This document shows, in pieces, positions 60,961 through 64,000 of a stretch of 64,000 nt of DNA. The position numbers were made by a program, and so were the translations under genes. The notes below the pieces were generated by a model. The model was not told the origin of the DNA, did no database searches, and saw nothing but the letters and a program-made list of their open reading frames with translations. Source of the stretch: Bacteroidales bacterium UBA1374 (lineage in GTDB: Bacteria > Bacteroidota > Bacteroidia > Bacteroidales > UBA932); the NCBI GenBank assembly GCA_002305545.1, contig DBRG01000009.1:14841-78840 (forward strand). The letters run 5' to 3'. The number at the start of each line of letters is the position of its first letter. Within the stretch, counting starts at the first letter, position 1.

Positions 60961-60968
60961 CAAAAGAC

Positions 60969-63050
60969 TCAATTCAAGGGGATAACACCATTTGGCTTTG
61001 GAGGTGAATCCCATCCATCAAAGGGGAGACGTTCTCCATTGTATCCTTCTTTGATTAGCAAATTTACTTCATCTTCTCCTTCATATAAAATAATGGAACC
61101 GTCCATGTATTCTATGGAGATTTCATATATCACAAGTTTTCGGGCAGAAGAATTATAAATCATTGCACCCCACTTACCCCCGCAAAGAGTTTCTCCGGGT
61201 TCATAGGGACCGGTGTCTTTACCGGCAAAGTAATAAGTATCACGAACGGTACACATCACCTTATCACCCACTGCGTTTAGAGCATAACCTCTCCAAATAA
61301 AATACTTGATTGTCTTATCACTAAGGTTGGAATAAACCACAACAGCGTCACACCCACCAACCGAATTCGGATCCCTCAGGTAAGCATATGTGATTTCCAC
61401 GGCCCTGTAGAAAGAATCTTGCTGAACAGTTAAAGTTGCCGTACTAATTCCGGAAGCAAAAACGATTGCGCCCGTTCTTTCATCCAGGGACAAATTCTTC
61501 TCAACCTGGATCTTCAATGATTCCCCACTGTTTCCCGTGGCCTTATCAAATGAAATCCAATCTGCGATCTGATCTATTTCCCAATTCAATCCGTTAGTGG
61601 TAACAACAACTTCAAACGTTTCACCTGTATATTCAGCTGATATTTCTGTCGTTGATAGTGTAATCGTTGGTTCTGCCCCAGCCTGAATAATCTGTAGAGT
61701 TTCCGTTTTTGAACCGGCAGTAAACAAAACAGATGCACTTCGTTCATTAACTACTGTATTCTGTTCTATCGTTACCACTATTTCAGCATTAACATTCCCC
61801 CGGGAAGGCGTTAGATGAACCCATTCAGGAATACCTGAAACTTCCCATTCTGCTTCATTGATAACCAGATTTACAACAAAAGTACTGTCACTTGCGGTAA
61901 GCTCAACCTGGTGGGTATCTATGGATAGTATCACCTCGGCAGCTTCCTGGACAATTTCTAAAATAACAGAAGCATCTCCGGCATAAAACGCAATTTCTGC
62001 AGAACGAGTTTTCGCAATCGTATTTTCGTCTACTTCAATAGTTAAAGTAGCACTTTTATCTCCCTTAAAAGAATCTAAAGAAACCCATTCCGGTATATCG
62101 CCAACAGACCAGGCTGCATCATTCGTAATAACTTGTAGTGTAAAAGAGGTCGCTGACGCAGGAACATTGCGGGATGACTTATCCAAATTAATAGAAGCAG
62201 CAGAGCCTTCCTGTTTAATAACTAATTCTCTGAAAATATCTCCAGCCGAAAACACTATAACACAACTTCTTGGATTCACTGAAGGATTTACAGCTACAAC
62301 AACCTGTATTTCTTCACTTTGACTGCCGCTTTTCGGCGTTATGGCAACCCATTCAGGAACATCGTTTGCCACCCAGGTTGCACTATTTGTGGTAACTGAC
62401 AATTTAATAGTGTTTTCTCCTGCACCAACTTCAATGTATTCTTTGTCAATCTCAAGAGTGGCACTTGCAGCAGATTGTTTAACTTTTAATTGCGCAGTGG
62501 CCGACTCGGCTAAAAATACCACTGCAGCCTCCCTTTCTACTGCCATGGAATTTTTCTTAACACTTACGTTTACAACAGTGTTTCCTGTTCCATTTACCGG
62601 AGAAAATGTCATCCAATCCGGCACATCGCCAATCGTCCATGGAGCGCCATTGGTTGATACATTAAGAGAAAACGCATCTCCATCTACCGCTATCTGAACA
62701 TTTGTTTTATCCAAAGAAATTGAAGGCGCAGCCCCGGCCTGTATAACTTCAATGATTTTTGATAAACCGGCGGACGATACCGTAACAGTTGCATTCCTGT
62801 CTTTGACATCCTTGTTTTCCAATGCCGTTAACGTAACATCCACCGCACCTTCAACCCCTTGTGTAGTAGATAGCGTCAGAAAAGAATTGCCGGATAACAC
62901 CGCGTTCCAATCGTTATTGCACGATATTGAAAACGTTTGCTTCCCTCCGCCAGCCGTGAAATCTACGGTTGAAGGAGTAACTGTCAAAAAAGGCTCTTTC
63001 TCACATCCTACAAAAAATACTAAAAAACAAAAAATAATAATTTTTCTCAT
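60969..63050 (-). CDS. Secreted lipoprotein with six BACON repeats
   Basis: The ATG at 63048-63050 gives a lipoprotein signal (MRKIIIFCFLVFFVGC). Six BACON-type repeats of 85-90 residues follow. Each has an early L-x-V-x-T/N-...-W segment, a P-x-W (variants DIPEW, DVPDW, GIPEW) and a conserved R-x-A-x-V/I-x-F-x-A-G strand ending in an I-x-Q boundary. BACON domains occur in Bacteroidota surface proteins and are thought to bind glycans, mucin or protein partners. The last 130 residues (YLRDPNSVGGCDAVVVYSNL...) form a separate beta domain I do not recognise. No enzyme domain is attached, so it is probably an adhesin or binding protein. Confidence 0.9.
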   Translation of the reverse strand: MRKIIIFCFLVFFVGCEKEPFLTVTPSTVDFTAGGGKQTFSISCNNDWNAVLSGNSFLTLSTTQGVEGAVDVTLTALENKDVKDRNATVTVSSAGLSKIIEVIQAGAAPSISLDKTNVQIAVDGDAFSLNVSTNGAPWTIGDVPDWMTFSPVNGTGNTVVNVSVKKNSMAVEREAAVVFLAESATAQLKVKQSAASATLEIDKEYIEVGAGENTIKLSVTTNSATWVANDVPEWVAITPKSGSQSEEIQVVVAVNPSVNPRSCVIVFSAGDIFRELVIKQEGSAASINLDKSSRNVPASATSFTLQVITNDAAWSVGDIPEWVSLDSFKGDKSATLTIEVDENTIAKTRSAEIAFYAGDASVILEIVQEAAEVILSIDTHQVELTASDSTFVVNLVINEAEWEVSGIPEWVHLTPSRGNVNAEIVVTIEQNTVVNERSASVLFTAGSKTETLQIIQAGAEPTITLSTTEISAEYTGETFEVVVTTNGLNWEIDQIADWISFDKATGNSGESLKIQVEKNLSLDERTGAIVFASGISTATLTVQQDSFYRAVEITYAYLRDPNSVGGCDAVVVYSNLSDKTIKYFIWRGYALNAVGDKVMCTVRDTYYFAGKDTGPYEPGETLCGGKWGAMIYNSSARKLVIYEISIEYMDGSIILYEGEDEVNLLIKEGYNGERLPFDGWDSPPKPNGVIPLN

Positions 63051-63080
63051 AACATTCTTTATTACAATTATCGGTAACAA

Positions 63081-63375
63081 AGAACGTCCTTCACTCCGCC
63101 AAAATACGACGTACTAATAATATAAAAGCAGGACAAAAAATGTTTTCCTCTGGCAATACTCACCTGACCATTTCCTTCAATATGAAAATTCTCATGTAAA
63201 TGCTTGCCGAGTTGGAACCAGCCTGATCCATTTAGTTTTTCCCCAAGGACACAGACCAGGATTGCACACTAATGTTTAATTATTTCACCAGGCAATAATC
63301 TGATAATATGACGTAAATACGCAAATGGTTCGATTAAAGGTTCGGCCACAACCCTCTTTTTCGGCCATTTCTCCA
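63081..63375. other. AT-rich region upstream of BACON gene
   Basis: This stretch separates the BACON gene from the CRISPR arrays. It presumably contains the BACON promoter but I see no clear TAnnTTTG box with a spaced TTG. A CTTGCCGAGTTGGA relative of the dispersed repeat lies at about 63203. At 63311-63341 a sequence with AATGGTTCGATTA resembles the core of the CRISPR repeat that follows and falls 65 nt before it, so it may be a decayed terminal repeat. Confidence 0.5.
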
Positions 63376-63538
63376 GTTTCAATTCCACAATGGTCCGATT
63401 ATGAGCAAGCTCCTGATCGGTTATAATTAAGTATGAGTTACATTTCAGCTCCACATTGGTACGATTTTGAGCCTTTTATTGAGATATAATGGAACTCAAT
63501 TAAGTATATTTCAATCCCACATTAGTATGATTATGAGG
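63376..63538 (-). CRISPR. Short degenerate CRISPR array, 31-nt repeats, 35-nt spacers
   Basis: Repeats at 63376-63406, 63442-63472 and 63508-63538 have an exact 66-nt period. The consensus reads (G/A)TTTCAATTCCACATTGGT then ACGATTATGAGC, and each copy differs at several positions. On the minus strand the repeat ends GGAATTGAAAC, the usual 3' handle of type I-B/III-like repeats found in Bacteroidota. Both complete spacers contain AATTAAGTAT, at different offsets. A fourth, weaker repeat may lie at 63311. No cas gene is in the window. Confidence 0.7.
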
Positions 63539-63545
63539 CTCTTTC

Positions 63546-63579
63546 AAAGTACTACATTATTGGGACAATGTAGTACTTT
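63546..63579. terminator. 13-bp hairpin between the two CRISPR arrays
   Basis: AAAGTACTACATT (63546-63558) is perfectly complementary to AATGTAGTACTTT (63567-63579) around an 8-nt loop, followed by TATAG. It separates the two repeat families and could end transcription of the right-hand array on either strand, though the T tracts are short. Confidence 0.4.
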
Positions 63580-63588
63580 TATAGCAAT

Positions 63589-63816
63589 ATTTCAGTACAC
63601 TCACCCGCATGAGGTGCAACATGAGTTTTTCAATTTCAGCAGCGGGTAAAGACAGTTTCAATCCATGCACCCACATGGGGTGCGACCCTTAACAGTTGCA
63701 GAAATTGCAACAGTTCCCGGTTTCAATCCACGCACCCACATGGGGTGCGACCAAAGGAAATGTCTGCCGTGTAGGTCATCCCGTGTTTCAATCCACGCAC
63801 CCACATGGGATGCGAC
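63589..63816 (-). CRISPR. CRISPR array, 32-nt type I-C-like repeats
   Basis: Repeats lie at 63655-63686, 63720-63751 and 63785-63816, with spacers of 33 nt. They start GTTTCAATCCACGCACCCAC and finish ATGGGGTGCGAC; the first and third each have one change. A strongly degenerate copy (seven mismatches) lies at 63589-63620, 34 nt before the first. On the minus strand the repeat begins GTCGCACC and ends GTGGATTGAAAC, typical of type I-C. Transcription is thus probably leftwards, with the leader to the right of 63816 and the decayed repeat at the distal end. No cas genes are visible. Confidence 0.88.
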
Positions 63817-63841
63817 TCCACAACTGTTAACTGTAACTTCG

Positions 63842-63935
63842 AGTGCAGCATTTTCGGTAAGAAGGAGTGCAGCGTTTTAGGTATCAGCAGTACATCATTT
63901 TTGGTAGCAATGATGCAGCATTTTTCGTAACAACG
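63842..63935. repeat. Four imperfect tandem 24-nt repeats
   Basis: Units starting near 63842, 63866, 63889 and 63913 share the pattern GTGCAGCATTTTCGGTAAGA, with variants AGTGCAGCGTTTTAGGTA, AGTACATCATTTTTGGTA and GATGCAGCATTTTTCGTA. They begin 25 nt from the last CRISPR repeat, where the leader should be. Multiple short terminal repeats of this kind occur at the ends of IS21-family elements, but no transposase lies within the window. The last 60 nt hold nothing I can name. Confidence 0.6.
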
Positions 63936-64000
63936 CTACAACGCTAGCAAAGGTAAATTTTATTTTGATTGATCATAGTTTTTCCTTTTTAGGATGCAGA

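Overview
The window looks like chromosome of a Bacteroidota bacterium, probably Bacteroidales-like. The signs are several promoters of the TAnnTTTG type, a secreted BACON-repeat protein, a dense set of lipoprotein glycoside hydrolases (GH43, GH33, GH35-like, GH109, GH29, GH30, GH5-like), a DUF5916 barrel protein, a TIGR04255 protein, large hybrid histidine kinases and many class C beta-lactamase-like serine hydrolases. No rRNA, SusC/SusD pair, integrase, transposase or cas gene is visible.

Layout. (1) 1-7957 is an accessory block abutting the 3' end of a tRNA-Ser gene at 7958-8042. It holds a deoxyribosyltransferase-like gene, a three-gene cassette (TIGR04255, small membrane protein, MazF/PemK-like toxin), a GC-rich hairpin-filled tract of about 1.9 kb without a convincing gene, and four plus-strand genes of unknown function. 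Three of those four share an N-terminal layout. Repeated TTTACGCACA motifs next to the tRNA suggest an attachment site. (2) 8122-27247 is one long minus-strand run. From its upstream end it carries a WYL regulator, DUF5916 protein, amber-interrupted hybrid kinase, PD40 lipoprotein, photolyase, amber-interrupted MFS transporter, coiled-coil protein, CDF metal exporter, sialidase, GH43, DEDDh exonuclease, serine hydrolase, large hybrid kinase and extended SDR. (3) 27248-28473 and 32287-33038 are repeat-rich gaps with tandem hairpin arrays around two more serine hydrolases. (4) 33039-48806 is a glycan-degradation cluster whose enzyme set (with the sialidase upstream) suggests host-type fucosylated, sialylated or GalNAc-bearing glycans. 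It includes an odd hydrolase with a Cys pentapeptide repeat. (5) 49071-60532 is a mosaic of small single-function genes (methyltransferases, acetyltransferase, PhzF, alpha/beta hydrolases, AAA ATPase, CPBP proteases) separated by dispersed palindromes and gene fragments. (6) 60969-63816 holds a six-repeat BACON lipoprotein and two short degenerate CRISPR arrays of different repeat families. The window ends in a 24-nt tandem repeat that may be the edge of a mobile element.

The most unusual structure is a composite intergenic repeat. A conserved two-hairpin module occurs three times, each time 17-88 nt from a locus-specific tandem array of hairpins (periods of about 118-131, 51 and 53 nt). Also notable are the octamer GCCGAGGC (26 hand-counted copies on the two strands), a 108-nt nested palindrome, and two genes interrupted only by in-frame TAG codons although TAG also ends ordinary genes here.
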